DNA from: Thermococcus sp. P6
GTDB taxonomy: Archaea > Methanobacteriota_B > Thermococci > Thermococcales > Thermococcaceae
DNA: 64,000 bases
Assembly: GCF_002214525.1 (NCBI RefSeq)
Contig: NZ_CP015104.1
Span: 1,426,001 to 1,490,000 of the forward strand
Direction of reading: 5' to 3'
In this document: piece after piece, positions 51,520 through 61,625 of the stretch
Layout of the letters: every line of letters begins with the position of its first letter
How positions within the stretch are numbered: the stretch's first letter is position 1
Translations under genes and position numbers: made by a program
Notes under the pieces: generated by a model
Database searches by the model: none
Told to the model about the DNA's origin: nothing
Seen by the model: the letters and a program-made list of their open reading frames with translations, nothing else

Positions 51520-52350
51520 TTGATTCCCGAATATCTCCTGAGGGCGATCCTTGCCAGCATCGTGGTCAGCGTCCTCCTCGGAACGCTCAGTCCCCTGATC
51601 AACACGAAGGGGCTGGCCTTCCTCACCCACGCCCTCTTCCACGCACTTCTCTTCGGCGCCGTTCTCGGGATGATACTCGGGCTCCTCCTCTCGAACATCG
51701 CGCTCGTAACGGCCACCGCCCTGATCGTGACGGTTCTGGTGGTCCTCCTCATAGCCTGGCTCGAAAGGGCCGGCTTCTCCCCGGATTCAGCGGTTGGGAT
51801 AGTTGCGAGCTTCGTGGCGGGTCTGACCGTCCTCGGCTTCGGCGTTCTGTACAGGGTCATGGCGAGCAGGCCCTACTTTCCCCTTAGCCAGAACATCGTT
51901 TCCTACCTCACGGGTGAGATATTCCTGATAAGTCTGAACGACCTCACGGTGCTCGTCTTCGGCGGTGCACTGCTCTTCTTCGTCCTTCTCCTCCTCTACC
52001 GGGACTTCCTGTACCTCAGCTTCGATCCCGAGGGGATTGAGAGCTACGGGGGCAACGTGGGGGCCTACCTGATGACCCTCTACGTCCTCGTGGGTGCGAC
52101 AGGGGCTTTGATAGTTCAGACGGTCGGACTGATCACACTGCAGGTGGTTGCCGTCCTCCCCGGTGCAATAGCCCTCATGGTGAGTTCGAACGTGAGGAAG
52201 GTGCTCGCCGTTAGCGTGGCGCTCACCCTTGCGGTACAGCTCTCCTCGGTGGCTCTGGCTTACCTGACCGACATACCGCCGAGCGGTCTGGCAACGATAA
52301 TGCTTGGAGTGGTTTACGGCGGACTTCTCCTCCGGGGGGTGAAGGCTTGA
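51520..52350 (+). CDS. Metal ABC transporter, permease
   Basis: 276 residues with eight to nine membrane helices, ZnuB family: PLINTKGLAFLTHALFHALLFG near 25-46 and GLITLQVVAVLPGAIALMVS near 204-223. The start is TTG at 51520, with GGGGTGAAATGAG before it; no ATG fits the first helix. No substrate-binding protein gene is adjacent, so it must be elsewhere. The stop overlaps the RNase HII start. Confidence 0.9.
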   Translation: MIPEYLLRAILASIVVSVLLGTLSPLINTKGLAFLTHALFHALLFGAVLGMILGLLLSNIALVTATALIVTVLVVLLIAWLERAGFSPDSAVGIVASFVAGLTVLGFGVLYRVMASRPYFPLSQNIVSYLTGEIFLISLNDLTVLVFGGALLFFVLLLLYRDFLYLSFDPEGIESYGGNVGAYLMTLYVLVGATGALIVQTVGLITLQVVAVLPGAIALMVSSNVRKVLAVSVALTLAVQLSSVALAYLTDIPPSGLATIMLGVVYGGLLLRGVKA

Positions 52351-53042
52351 AGCTCGCGGGCATCGACGAAGCCGGGAGGGGACCGGTAATAGGTCCCATG
52401 GTGGTGGCGGCCGTTGTGGTTGATGAGGAAAAAACCGAGGAACTCAGGAAGCTCGGGGTCAGGGACTCCAAGAAGCTCACGCCGAAGAGAAGGGCGGCGC
52501 TCTTCGATGAGATAATCAAAGTTCTGGACGATTACGTGATCCTTGAACTTTCACCCGAGGAGATAGATTCGCGCGGTGGGACGCTCAACGAGTTCGAGGT
52601 TGAGAACTTCGCCAGAGCCCTCAACTCGCTGGGCGTTAAGCCGGACGTCGTTTACGTAGACGCGGCGGACGTAAAAGAGGCCCGTTTCGGCGCCGATATT
52701 GAGCCGAGGCTGAACTTCAAGGCCAGAATAGTCTCGGAGCACGGGGCGGATGACAGGTTCATACCCGTTTCCGCGGCCTCGATACTGGCAAAGGTGACCC
52801 GTGACAGGGCGATAGAGAGGCTCAGAGAGGAATACGGCGAGATCGGGAGCGGTTATCCGAGCGATCCGAGGACGAGGGAATTCCTTCGGGAGTACTACGT
52901 AAAGCACGGTGAGTTCCCGCCCATAGTCAGGCGGAGCTGGAAAACCCTGAGGAAGATCGAGGGGGAAATAAAAGGAAGGAAGTCCAGCCGGAAACAGTAC
53001 GGGCTGGACCGTTTCATCGGAGGCTCATCTCCTCAGCCATAA
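52347..53042 (+). CDS. rnhB: Ribonuclease HII
   Basis: 231 residues. Cuts RNA in RNA-DNA hybrids and at single ribonucleotides in DNA. GIDEAGRGPVIGPMVVA at 5-21 holds the Asp-Glu of the active site; the GRG recognition motif and further Asp residues in VYVDAADV near 104 and SILAKVTRDRAIE near 148 follow. The start is TTG at 52347 with GGGGGGTGAAGG upstream, overlapping the permease stop by 4 bases. The tail has a PIP-box-like QYGLDRFIGG near 218, fitting PCNA binding. Confidence 0.95.
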   Translation: MKLAGIDEAGRGPVIGPMVVAAVVVDEEKTEELRKLGVRDSKKLTPKRRAALFDEIIKVLDDYVILELSPEEIDSRGGTLNEFEVENFARALNSLGVKPDVVYVDAADVKEARFGADIEPRLNFKARIVSEHGADDRFIPVSAASILAKVTRDRAIERLREEYGEIGSGYPSDPRTREFLREYYVKHGEFPPIVRRSWKTLRKIEGEIKGRKSSRKQYGLDRFIGGSSPQP

Positions 53043-54407
53043 CCTTATCCTGTCCTTCACCTCGAGAAGCCACTCCAGATAGAGCCACAGGGAATCGGTA
53101 AAGGCCTCCCAGCGGAGGAGTTCCTTCAGCGCGACCCCCATGACGATGGCCGCCGGCGGGACGAGGATCGTGGCGTAGAAGCTGAACTGCGTCGTTCCTC
53201 CGAGGACGTACTGGAGGGCGAAGAGGGCAACTATGCTCCAGAAGACGGAGTAGGGTATCAGTAGCTTTCCCCTCCTGCGGTAAAGCCACGGCAGGGCCAG
53301 CAGGAAGAGCACCATGCTGAGGAGCAGGAAGGGATCGGTCTGGGCGAAGACGTTGGGGTTGTAGTGGAAGGGGAAGGCTTTCCTGTTTATGAACCAGTCC
53401 CAGACGGGCGAAGCGGCCGGGTGGCCTCCCTTGGAGGAGAGGTGCCACCGAAAGCTGCCCAGAAGATCGCGCAGCCATTTCTCGAAGCCGATTCCCTCTA
53501 TCGCCACGAGGTTCGGCAGGAGGAACCCGATGCCGGGAAGAATGGTTATGGTGAGGAGGAAGTTCCGCAGGTTCCTCTCCCTGAAGGCCCTGATAAGGAG
53601 CACCGGATAGCCGAAGGCCCCGCTGAGCTTGACCGCGGCGGCGAGGCCGAGGGAGAAGGCGGAGGATTTCCTCATGTCGTAGACGAGCAGGGTCGTGAAC
53701 AGGGCCACGAAGAGGGCGACGTGGATGTCAAGCATGGCGGTGATTGCGGGGGCCTCGAGCGTTGGGTCCCCTATGGTGAAGAGGAGCGCTATAAGAGCCG
53801 CGAGGTAGCTTCCGCTAATCCTGTAGGTAGCTAAAATAACGAGGATGGCTATCAAAACGAAGGCCACTATGCCCGGAAGGCGCCAGTTTATCGGCCTGTC
53901 CTCGATGAGCATGCCGAGCATTATGAGGTCCTTTCCAAGGAAGGGGTGCTCGGTGTTCAGGTAGTTCTGGATGTTCTCCTTGTCAGGATACCTGTAACCC
54001 TTAACCACACTGTAGGCATCTGGAGGCAGCTTCTCCGAAAGGGCGCTCAAAAAGCCCCCAACGTTTCCCGCGGGTATCTCAAAGTAGAGGCCGGGGAACT
54101 TGAGGTATTCCCTCTCGTAGGTCGCGTTGTAGCGGATGGCCAGCTTTTCAACCTCGTACTGGTACTTTATCCGGGTACTCTTGTTTGAGAAGATGACGTT
54201 TATCCCCTCCGAGCCGGTGGTGTCGTTCACGTAGTGGAGCTCAACCCCGAGCCTGTGGAGGAGGTTCCTGCTCGCCGGGACGTACCACACCTCGTCACCG
54301 ATGTAATCCCTCAGGTCTGGCCGGGAGGCGAAGTCGTAGAGGTACCAGAAGGATCCCCCCAGCATGATGGCCGAAAGCACGATGAAGGTGATTTTTCTCC
54401 AGTTCAT
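53025..54407 (-). CDS. Membrane glycosyltransferase of the PMT/ArnT type
   Basis: 460 residues. One N-terminal helix, then an external loop with the acidic pair IGDEVWYVPASR near 36-47, as in protein O-mannosyltransferases, TEHPFLGKDLI near 151, and about nine further helices. Family members use lipid-linked sugars as donors at the outer membrane face. Target and sugar are unknown. GGTGGTGG precedes the ATG. The 3' end overlaps rnhB by 18 bases, tail to tail. Confidence 0.8.
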   Translation of the reverse strand: MNWRKITFIVLSAIMLGGSFWYLYDFASRPDLRDYIGDEVWYVPASRNLLHRLGVELHYVNDTTGSEGINVIFSNKSTRIKYQYEVEKLAIRYNATYEREYLKFPGLYFEIPAGNVGGFLSALSEKLPPDAYSVVKGYRYPDKENIQNYLNTEHPFLGKDLIMLGMLIEDRPINWRLPGIVAFVLIAILVILATYRISGSYLAALIALLFTIGDPTLEAPAITAMLDIHVALFVALFTTLLVYDMRKSSAFSLGLAAAVKLSGAFGYPVLLIRAFRERNLRNFLLTITILPGIGFLLPNLVAIEGIGFEKWLRDLLGSFRWHLSSKGGHPAASPVWDWFINRKAFPFHYNPNVFAQTDPFLLLSMVLFLLALPWLYRRRGKLLIPYSVFWSIVALFALQYVLGGTTQFSFYATILVPPAAIVMGVALKELLRWEAFTDSLWLYLEWLLEVKDRIRLWLRR

Positions 54408-54465
54408 TCCACCACCTGAGGAACATGGCGGATAACGTTTTTAAGTCTCTCTCCCAGTGGAGAAC

Positions 54466-55614
54466 ATGCTCGAAGGGATCACCGCGGAGGATATCGAGGA
54501 AGCCGTTGAGATGATAAAGGGCGGAAGGGAAAGAAAACTCCGCGAGAAGCACGGCGAGAAGTGGGAGCTCGTTGTGGAGGTGGCGAGGGCCAGAATAAGG
54601 GCCGGAGACAAGTTCTCGAGGAACGACCTCTGGATGGACCTGGAGGGCCTTCGCTACGCCACCCACGAGGCCGTGGCGAGGTACCGTGCCGAACGTCTGG
54701 GTGAGATGGGGGTTGAGAGCATAGCGGACGTCTCCTGCGGTGTTGGAATCCAGCTGATCTTCTACGCCATGAAGGTTAAGCGGGCCTACGGGATTGACAT
54801 AGACCCCCTAAAACTCGAGTTCGCCCGAAGGAACGCCGAGATCTACGGCGTCAGCAACGTGGAGTTCATCAACGCCGATTCCCTGTCCCCGGAAACCGTG
54901 GAGAGGATCGATGCGGAGGTTATCTTCTCCGATCCGGCCAGACCACCCGAGGCGCCGGAGAGAAGGCTTGAGGACCTGCTCCCGAGCCCCCTGAAGGTTT
55001 ACGAGCTCTACAGAGCCAGAACCGACTCGTTCATCTTCGACCTGCCGCCGCAGATGGCTCGCGAAAGGGTCCCGTGGCGGGGCGAGTTCGAGTACATCGA
55101 CCTCTTCGGGGCCCTCAACAGGCTGACCTTCTACACCGAACCCCTCGCCAGGGCCGAGAGGAGCGCCGTGATCCTGCCGGCCGGGGTCAGGCTCGAGAAC
55201 GATCCGAACCTCGAGAACATCGTGGAATGGTCGGATGAACCCGGGGAGTACCTCTACGAGATCCCTCAGGGCATCGATCGTGCGGACCTTATAAACGAGC
55301 TCTTCCACACCCTGAGGGCGGACGTAAGGATGCTCCTGCGCGAGAAGAGGCGCGTTCTTGCAACGGGAGATGAAGAACTCAGGAGTCCCTATCTCAAAAG
55401 GACCTACGCCATAGTTGGGATCGTTCCGTTCCATCCCCTCAGGATAAACGACCTCCTCAGGAGGGAGGGTTTCGGCAGAGCAACGCTCAGGGTAAGCGTG
55501 CCCGATCGGGACTACTGGAAGCTGAGAAAGAGGATAGAGGCGAACCTTAGAGGTGAAAGGAGGGCCTTCGTCTTCAAACTCGGCGAGAGGGCTATAGTGG
55601 CCGAGGAATTATAG
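54466..55614 (+). CDS. SAM-dependent methyltransferase with THUMP-like C-terminal domain
   Basis: 382 residues. Rossmann methyltransferase core: [16 protein letters not shown] near 88-103, [16 protein letters not shown] near 110-125, and [14 protein letters not shown] near 152-165, the D-P-A-R-x-x-x-x-R-R mark of this family. The last 75 residues ([20 protein letters not shown]) resemble the THUMP-like domain, so RNA is a likely substrate. The ATG at 54466 lies about 25 bases after GTTTTTAAG, so leaderless. It overlaps the next gene by 6 bases, tail to tail. Confidence 0.78.
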   Translation: MLEGITAEDIEEAVEMIKGGRERKLREKHGEKWELVVEVARARIRAGDKFSRNDLWMDLEGLRYATHEAVARYRAERLGEMGVESIADVSCGVGIQLIFYAMKVKRAYGIDIDPLKLEFARRNAEIYGVSNVEFINADSLSPETVERIDAEVIFSDPARPPEAPERRLEDLLPSPLKVYELYRARTDSFIFDLPPQMARERVPWRGEFEYIDLFGALNRLTFYTEPLARAERSAVILPAGVRLENDPNLENIVEWSDEPGEYLYEIPQGIDRADLINELFHTLRADVRMLLREKRRVLATGDEELRSPYLKRTYAIVGIVPFHPLRINDLLRREGFGRATLRVSVPDRDYWKLRKRIEANLRGERRAFVFKLGERAIVAEEL

Positions 55615-55797
55615 GCCGTCTATCTTCGCGTTCCTCATCTTCTTGGAGCCGATCCTGAGCTTTTTGAAGTAGTTTATCTGTTCTTCGGGTAGGAAAGATT
55701 CCAGACTGGTTGATTTCAGGCGCCTCTTCTTTTTATCCGGTTCCCTTTCCTGACTCCCGGTCGCGTTCGCGAGAAAGTCGTCGAGCTTTCCGTCCAT
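55609..55797 (-). CDS. Probable PCNA inhibitor (TIP, Thermococcales inhibitor of PCNA)
   Basis: 62 residues, very basic and without a hydrophobic core. The conserved part is [20 protein letters not shown] near 33-52 followed by SKKMRNAKI. It resembles the T. kodakarensis TK0808 protein, which binds PCNA and stops its use by polymerase. Gene order supports this: in T. kodakarensis the neighbours are also glmS and an AglB gene. GGGGGTG precedes the ATG at 55797. Assignment is from memory of family and order. Confidence 0.72.
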   Translation of the reverse strand: MDGKLDDFLANATGSQEREPDKKKRRLKSTSLESFLPEEQINYFKKLRIGSKKMRNAKIDGL

Positions 55798-55880
55798 CGC
55801 CACACCCCCGTAGGTACGTTCCGCCCTATAAAGGTTTTTCCATCCCCCATATCGTGCTCAGGTGAGAAACCCTTTTAACC

Positions 55881-55898
55881 CCCCGGGTTTATCCGGGG
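55881..55898. promoter_or_regulatory. Perfect inverted repeat in the glmS-aglB promoter
   Basis: CCCCGG (55881-55886) and CCGGGG (55893-55898) around GTTTAT. A TATA-like CTTTTAAC lies just upstream (55872-55879), and GTTTAT within the repeat could also act as TATA. Either way a protein bound here would block initiation for glmS at 55924. Confidence 0.45.
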
Positions 55899-55923
55899 AG
55901 GGAGTAAGGGGAGAGTGGATTCA

Positions 55924-57732
55924 ATGTGCGGCATAATCGGTTACGTTGGAGATAGAAAGGCCTGTGAGGTTATAGTCAGGGGACTCAAGAGGCTCGAGTA
56001 CAGGGGCTATGACTCCGCGGGTATCGTCACAGGGGATAACGGGAGGCTTTACATAAAGAAGGGTGCAGGGAGGGTTGACGAGCTCAGGGAGAAGCTCGGC
56101 TTCCTCCAGATGCCCGGGAAGATCGGCATAGGACACACGCGCTGGGCCACCCACGGCGTTCCGGACGATACCAACGCCCACCCCCACACGGACTGCACGG
56201 GGAGGATAGCCCTCGTTCACAACGGCATAATCGAGAACTTCTCCTCCCTGAGGGAATGGCTCGTGGAAAGGGGCCACACCTTCAGGAGCAACACCGATAC
56301 GGAGGTCATAGCCCACCTCATAGAGGAGGAGCTTAAGTCAGGGGGGAGCTTTGAGGAGGCGATGCGCAGGGCCCTTCTGAGGCTCAGGGGTTCCTTCGCC
56401 CTCGGCATAATATACGCCGGGGAACCGGACAGGCTTTACTTCGTCAGGAACGAGAGCCCGCTGGTTCTGGGAATAGGGAGGGGCGAGAACTTCGCCGCGA
56501 GCGACGTTCCCGCGTTTCTTGAGTACACCAAAAGGGCGGTCTTCCTTGACGACGGGGAGTACGCCATCCTAACGAAGGACTCGTGGATCGTTAAGAACCT
56601 CTACACGGGGGAGGTCGTTGAGAAGGAGGTTCAGGAGATAGAATGGGATCTGGAGATGGCGGAGAAATCGGGTTACGAGCACTTCACCCTCAAGGAGATA
56701 TACGAACAGCCCCGGGCCGTGAGGGATGCCATACACGGGAACGCCGAAGTCGTAAGGAAGGTGGCCGAGGAGATAGCCGGATACGACAGGATATTCATCG
56801 TGGCGATGGGGACTTCATACCACGCGGGCCTCGTCGCCAAGTACCTCTTCCAGAGGCTCACCCGCAGGGTCCCCATCGTTGAGGAGGCAAGCGAGTTCCG
56901 TTACGAGTTCGGTGAGATACTGAACGAGAGGGACCTCGTGCTGGCCATAACCCAGAGTGGGGAGACCGCCGATACCCTCGCCGCCATGAGGCTGGCCAAG
57001 GAGAGGGGGGCGAAGGTTCTCGCGATCGTCAACGTCGTCGGGAGCATGGCCACGAGGGTGGCGGATCTTACGCTCTACACCCACGCGGGGCCGGAGATAG
57101 GGGTGGCGGCGACCAAAACCTACACCACCCAGCTGACGGTCCTCACGATGCTGGCAATAGAGCTGGCGAGGATCCTCGGAACAACCGATGGAGAGGAACT
57201 CAGGAGGCTGGAGGAGAACCTTAAGGCCGTTCCAGAGCTGATGGAGAAGGTCCTCGGGCACGATGGAGCACTGAGGGAGCTCGCCGAAGGGCTCCTTGGG
57301 AGGGAGGATTTCTTCTACATCGCCAGAGGGATAAACGTTCCCACGGCCCTCGAGGGGGCCCTGAAACTGAAGGAGATAAGCTACGTCCACGCCGAGGGCC
57401 TGAGCGCCGGTGAGCTGAAGCACGGGCCCCTCGCCCTGCTCGAGAACGGTGTTCCCGTGGTGGCGATAGCACCGGGTGGAAGGACCTTCGACAAGATGGT
57501 GGCCAACATCGAGGAGGCCCGGGCGAGGGGAGCCCACGTGATAGGCCTCGGGGAGGAGCCGGAGCTCCGCGACATCTCGGACGTTTTCATCGAGATGCCC
57601 GGGATGGACGAACTCCTTACTCCTATAGTTTACGCCCTTCCACTGCAGCTTCTGGCCTATCACCTCTCCGTCCTGAGGGGTAACGACCCGGACAGACCGA
57701 GGAACCTTGCCAAATCCGTTACCGTTGAATGA
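55924..57732 (+). CDS. glmS: Glutamine-fructose-6-phosphate aminotransferase (isomerising)
   Basis: 602 residues. Makes glucosamine-6-phosphate for amino sugars. The N-terminal [12 protein letters not shown] gives the glutaminase nucleophile Cys after Met removal; GHTRWATHG near 75 and HNGIIENF near 99 follow. Two SIS domains lie at about 285-420 and 455-590 ([19 protein letters not shown], the C-terminal [13 protein letters not shown]). It ends 10 bases before aglB, so supply of amino sugar and glycan transfer share one transcript. Confidence 0.96.
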   Translation: MCGIIGYVGDRKACEVIVRGLKRLEYRGYDSAGIVTGDNGRLYIKKGAGRVDELREKLGFLQMPGKIGIGHTRWATHGVPDDTNAHPHTDCTGRIALVHNGIIENFSSLREWLVERGHTFRSNTDTEVIAHLIEEELKSGGSFEEAMRRALLRLRGSFALGIIYAGEPDRLYFVRNESPLVLGIGRGENFAASDVPAFLEYTKRAVFLDDGEYAILTKDSWIVKNLYTGEVVEKEVQEIEWDLEMAEKSGYEHFTLKEIYEQPRAVRDAIHGNAEVVRKVAEEIAGYDRIFIVAMGTSYHAGLVAKYLFQRLTRRVPIVEEASEFRYEFGEILNERDLVLAITQSGETADTLAAMRLAKERGAKVLAIVNVVGSMATRVADLTLYTHAGPEIGVAATKTYTTQLTVLTMLAIELARILGTTDGEELRRLEENLKAVPELMEKVLGHDGALRELAEGLLGREDFFYIARGINVPTALEGALKLKEISYVHAEGLSAGELKHGPLALLENGVPVVAIAPGGRTFDKMVANIEEARARGAHVIGLGEEPELRDISDVFIEMPGMDELLTPIVYALPLQLLAYHLSVLRGNDPDRPRNLAKSVTVE

Positions 57733-57742
57733 GGTGGTAAAA

Positions 57743-60607
57743 ATGGTCAAGACGGACGTTAAGGAGAAAAGGAAGGGGAGGAGGGAAAAGTCCTCTTCCG
57801 GAGCTTACTATGAAAAGTTCAAGGCCTACGGGCTACCCCTGATAGCCCTCCTGCTGGCTTACTGGGGTTTCAGGATAAGGAACCTCACCTCGAACTACAG
57901 GACCTTTCTCGACCCGGATACCTTCTTCCACTACGAGATGTACAGGCAGGCGATAACTGACTGGATCCCGAAGTACTTCGCCTACGCCGATCCCCCAACG
58001 GGGGTAAAGGCGGCCGGTTACCTTGGGCTCTACACCATACAGGCGGCCTTTTATAAGGTGGTCTCCGTATTTGGCTACGATCAACTCGGGGCCTTCAAGC
58101 TCTGGCCACCCTTCGTGGGGGCGGTTAGCATAATAGCCATTTACTTCCTCGGAAAGAAGCTCCACTCAAACTGGGCCGGCCTCTGGGCGGCCGCCTTCAT
58201 GATGTTCTCCTACGCCAACTTCAGCAAGACCTACTCGGGCAACAACCGCGGTGAAGGGCCCTTCATGATGTTCTTCCTTATAGCAGTGTTCCTGCTCATG
58301 GCTTACCTCGACGAGAAGGAGTGGAACTGGAAGAAAATAGCCTCCGGGCTCTTCTTCCTCATCGCAAGCGTCCTCTACATGGCGGCATGGGGAGGAAGCG
58401 TCTTCGGCGTTGGAATACTCCTCCTCTTCGCGGGAACCACGATACTCGTTTACTTCATCTTCGGCCAGCTCGACGCCCTCAGGGTCTTCGTCAGGGACTT
58501 CTTCCCCCTCTTCGGCCTGTCGCTCCTCCTCGGGCTGGGCCTTTCCTACACGGGCTTCGTGGGCATAAGGGGCTTCCTCATCTTCGCCATAGAGGTCTTC
58601 GTGGCCCTGAGCCTTCTGGCGGGGATAATGCTCTACGGTGAAAGGTTCGGCCTCAACTACTCCGACGGGAAGCATCGCTTTGGAACGGTTCTGGCCATAG
58701 CCGTTGTCGGTTTTCTGGCTTTCTACGGCTACTTCGGCAGGGATCTTGCAAAGTTCCTCGGGGGGGCCACGCAGTCGAACCCGCTCTACCAGACGGTGGC
58801 GGAGCTCGCAAAGACCGACTGGGACACGATAAAGGGCTACTACAGCGTCAAGAGTAAGGACGCCCTGATGTTCCTCCTCTCGGTGGTCGGCTTCGGTATA
58901 GTTGCCGCAAGGTTCGTGAGGAAGCTGGTCAGGAACGATCTTACGGGCCATAAGGAGATATTCCTCTTCGCCTACTACCTCGGTTCCGTATACCTTCTTA
59001 TCTTAGCCGTCCGTTTCGTGTTTCAAGCTTCGGGAGCCATACTCCTGCTCGCTGGAGTGGCCGTTGGGGAGATCTTCCTCTACGTTGAGGCCATGAGGGA
59101 AAGCGTCTCCACGAAAGCCCTCTACGCGGTCCTGCTGGTGCTCCTCTTCGTCCCGCTTCCGCTGATAGGTGCCCAGTACACGGGGGGTATAGCGAAGAAC
59201 ACGGCGAAAAGCGGGGGGTCGGTTCCGACGGACTGGGTGAACGAACTCAACTGGCTCAGGAACAACAGCAACTCCCTCGACAGTGCAACGAGCTGGTGGG
59301 ACTACGGCTACTGGATAGAGAGCTCCCTCCTCAGCCACAGGAGGAGCGCCACGGACGGTGGCCACGCTTACGACAGGCGTTACATAGTTGCGGACTTCTT
59401 CTCCCACTACGGCAACGAAAGTGAGGTGGATTTCGAGGCGTGGGAACTGAACTACCTGATAACATGGCAGCAGGACATATACAAGTTCAACGCCATAAGC
59501 TACCTCGGCGGTGCCATAACCTACGGGGAATACGAGCACAACCCGATGTTCCAGCTCCTCCCGAGGAATTACATCCAGTACAAAAACGAGAGCGGGAAGA
59601 CGGTCGTTTACATAAACGCGGGTGAGTACTCCTACCAGCCCGCCATGACCATCGATCTCACGAACGGTCGGATGATAGCGGGCCGTGGAGACATCCCCTA
59701 CGTCCTTTACGTCTTCTCCAATTACGGGCTGCTGGCCTATCAGAAGATAGCCTTCAGCAACTTCTTCCGGCTGGCGTTCCACATACCCTTCTCCTTCCAG
59801 CAGTGGGACGCTCAGAAGCTCTTTGCCAACTTCAAGCCGGCCCATAACTCCGGTGGTGTCTCCACTTATGAGTTCAGGCCCTTCGCGGTTTACAGGATCG
59901 ACAGGTTCGACAACGGAACCTGGGAGCCGTTCTACAGCACCCTCAGTGGCGGAAAGCTCCCCATTGGAGAGCAGAGGCTCAGGCTGTGGATATCGGCCTT
60001 TGGAAGGGACGTTAAGAACGCCACGCTCATCTTCGAAGCCTACAACGGCAGTTCGCTTGTGGAGAGGGAAGTCCTCGCCGGGGGGCTGAACATGGACCAC
60101 CTGAACGAGGTCCCGGTAGAGGTTAACCTGACGGTGCCCAACGCCACCGGCTACCGCTTCCTCCTCCTTCAGGACGGCCCCGTGGGGGTGCTCGACGGAC
60201 CCGTCTACGTGGACGGAAAATCCGTTAACCCGAGCTACGTTCTCGATGAAGGGAGTAGCGGTGAGCTCAAACTCACCGCCGCCTTCAGGAAGGAGCATAC
60301 CGTTGACCTCTACCTGAGGGCGAGCCTCGTCTATTACGTGGCGCCCAACGGGAAGGACATCTATCGGGATGAGTTCTACCTTGAACCCCATCAGGACATC
60401 GTAGCCTACGTTCCGGTGGAGAAGGGGATAAGCGTCGCCGCTGGCGACAACGGGATAACCGCTAAAGCATCGATGCCCCGGGACGTTTTCGAATCCTACA
60501 TCAACGAACTCTACCAGAAGTACGGTAAGGATAAGGTCGTCGTGGTCAGAAAGCGCGTTGAGCCGATCTTCATAACGAAGAAGGCCTACGTCGTATGGGA
60601 GGGCTGA
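57743..60607 (+). CDS. aglB: Oligosaccharyltransferase AglB (long form)
   Basis: 954 residues. Transfers the lipid-linked glycan to Asn in N-x-S/T of secreted proteins. About 13 membrane helices (30-480), with the first D-x-D as D57-P-D59 in LDPDTFFHYE; the soluble C-terminal domain has WWDYG at 518-522. Length matches the AglB-L of Pyrococcus rather than the short form. GAGGTGGTAA precedes the ATG 10 bases after the glmS stop. Substrate candidates include the glycoprotein at 22.5 kb. Confidence 0.96.
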   Translation: MVKTDVKEKRKGRREKSSSGAYYEKFKAYGLPLIALLLAYWGFRIRNLTSNYRTFLDPDTFFHYEMYRQAITDWIPKYFAYADPPTGVKAAGYLGLYTIQAAFYKVVSVFGYDQLGAFKLWPPFVGAVSIIAIYFLGKKLHSNWAGLWAAAFMMFSYANFSKTYSGNNRGEGPFMMFFLIAVFLLMAYLDEKEWNWKKIASGLFFLIASVLYMAAWGGSVFGVGILLLFAGTTILVYFIFGQLDALRVFVRDFFPLFGLSLLLGLGLSYTGFVGIRGFLIFAIEVFVALSLLAGIMLYGERFGLNYSDGKHRFGTVLAIAVVGFLAFYGYFGRDLAKFLGGATQSNPLYQTVAELAKTDWDTIKGYYSVKSKDALMFLLSVVGFGIVAARFVRKLVRNDLTGHKEIFLFAYYLGSVYLLILAVRFVFQASGAILLLAGVAVGEIFLYVEAMRESVSTKALYAVLLVLLFVPLPLIGAQYTGGIAKNTAKSGGSVPTDWVNELNWLRNNSNSLDSATSWWDYGYWIESSLLSHRRSATDGGHAYDRRYIVADFFSHYGNESEVDFEAWELNYLITWQQDIYKFNAISYLGGAITYGEYEHNPMFQLLPRNYIQYKNESGKTVVYINAGEYSYQPAMTIDLTNGRMIAGRGDIPYVLYVFSNYGLLAYQKIAFSNFFRLAFHIPFSFQQWDAQKLFANFKPAHNSGGVSTYEFRPFAVYRIDRFDNGTWEPFYSTLSGGKLPIGEQRLRLWISAFGRDVKNATLIFEAYNGSSLVEREVLAGGLNMDHLNEVPVEVNLTVPNATGYRFLLLQDGPVGVLDGPVYVDGKSVNPSYVLDEGSSGELKLTAAFRKEHTVDLYLRASLVYYVAPNGKDIYRDEFYLEPHQDIVAYVPVEKGISVAAGDNGITAKASMPRDVFESYINELYQKYGKDKVVVVRKRVEPIFITKKAYVVWEG

Positions 60608-60670
60608 CCCTCTCTTCAATATCTTATTTTCGACCGTTCCGACTCGCCAGTCTTATTGGTAGGGTTCTCT

Positions 60671-61342
60671 TCAGGGCTTGACCCCCCTCACGGCTATAAA
60701 GGCCGCGATGTTCTTCCATTCCCTGCAGAACCTCCTGTCAATTTTCTCCGCAAGGCCGTGGAAGGGCCAGAAGGAGGGGAAGAATATCACCCCGGCGCTC
60801 TCAACGTCCTTGAAACCGGCCTTCCTGAGGAGATCCTCGAGCTCTCCCGGTGTGTAGAAGCGGGCGTACCTGTAGGCCGTCTCAACGAAAAGGCTTTTTA
60901 GCCTTTTGAACAGAAACCACGCGCTTCTCCCGTTCATCGTGCCTATGAGCACCTCTCCACCCGGTTTTAGAACCCTCCATATCTCTTCCACAACCTCCTC
61001 GGGCTCGTGGATGAACTCGAACATCGTGACGCTGAGAACGAGGTTAAAGCTCCCGTCCGGGAAGGGCAGATCGCGGGCGTCCCCTTTGATGCAGTTCAGA
61101 CCCTTTGAACGGGCGACCGAGAGCATGCCCTCGCTGGCGTCGAGACCGATAACTTCAAAACCCCTCCTCTTAAGCTCGAGGGTGTAGTTTCCGGTTCCAC
61201 AGCCGAGGTCGAGGGCCCTTCCGGATCTGGAGCGCAGCATCGAGAAAACGAGCCACTTCTCGGTCCGGTCCACGTAACTGCCCGTCTTCGTCCCGTACCA
61301 GTCGTCGTACCTCCGGGCTATCCTGTTGAAGTACTCCGCCAT
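60671..61342 (-). CDS. Class I SAM-dependent methyltransferase (UbiE-like)
   Basis: 223 residues. SAM motif I ALDLGCGTGNYTLEL near 43-57, motif II EVIGLDASEGML near 62-73, motif III DLPFPDGSFNLVLSV near 89-103 and WRVLKPGGEVLIG near 124-136. The C-terminal third is probably the substrate part. It is third in an operon with the MoaD-like and thiamine-binding-like genes (1-base gap), but its substrate is unknown. Confidence 0.85.
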   Translation of the reverse strand: MAEYFNRIARRYDDWYGTKTGSYVDRTEKWLVFSMLRSRSGRALDLGCGTGNYTLELKRRGFEVIGLDASEGMLSVARSKGLNCIKGDARDLPFPDGSFNLVLSVTMFEFIHEPEEVVEEIWRVLKPGGEVLIGTMNGRSAWFLFKRLKSLFVETAYRYARFYTPGELEDLLRKAGFKDVESAGVIFFPSFWPFHGLAEKIDRRFCREWKNIAAFIAVRGVKP

Positions 61343-61343
61343 G

Positions 61344-61625
61344 TTAGACCCTCATCTTTCCCTCGATCGTCAGGGGTTTATCGATCCTGTCATCGATCTT
61401 CAGGCTTATCACGACCCTCTTCGCCCCGGCTTTTAAAATGGCTTCGTGGCAGGCCTTAACGAGGTTGAGAATCTCCTCCACGGAACCCTCGACTACCGTC
61501 CCCATCGGGCACACCCTGTACTTGAGCCCGCTGGCCTTGATAACCTCTATCACGGGCTCGAGGTACTTTCCAACGCCCGGCGTGGAGGTTCCAAGGGGGA
61601 AGAGGCACAGCTCAGCTATGGCCAT
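61344..61625 (-). CDS. MTH1187-family thiamine-binding-like protein
   Basis: 93 residues. Ferredoxin-like fold: IAELCLFPLGTSTPGVGKYL at the start, YRVCPMGTVVEGSVEEIL in the middle and RVVISLKIDDR near 70-80. The family (DUF77/COG0011) binds thiamine or related ligands in some members. Its ATG shares the A of the MoaD-like stop (TGATG) after GGTGGTGGG, so the two are coupled. No thiamine enzyme gene is adjacent. Confidence 0.88.
   Translation of the reverse strand: MAIAELCLFPLGTSTPGVGKYLEPVIEVIKASGLKYRVCPMGTVVEGSVEEILNLVKACHEAILKAGAKRVVISLKIDDRIDKPLTIEGKMRV

Noticed and set aside
59003-60619. 538-codon open frame opposite aglB
   Set aside because: Antisense shadow of a well-identified gene in a GC-rich genome; the product has low-complexity Val/Glu/Pro composition.
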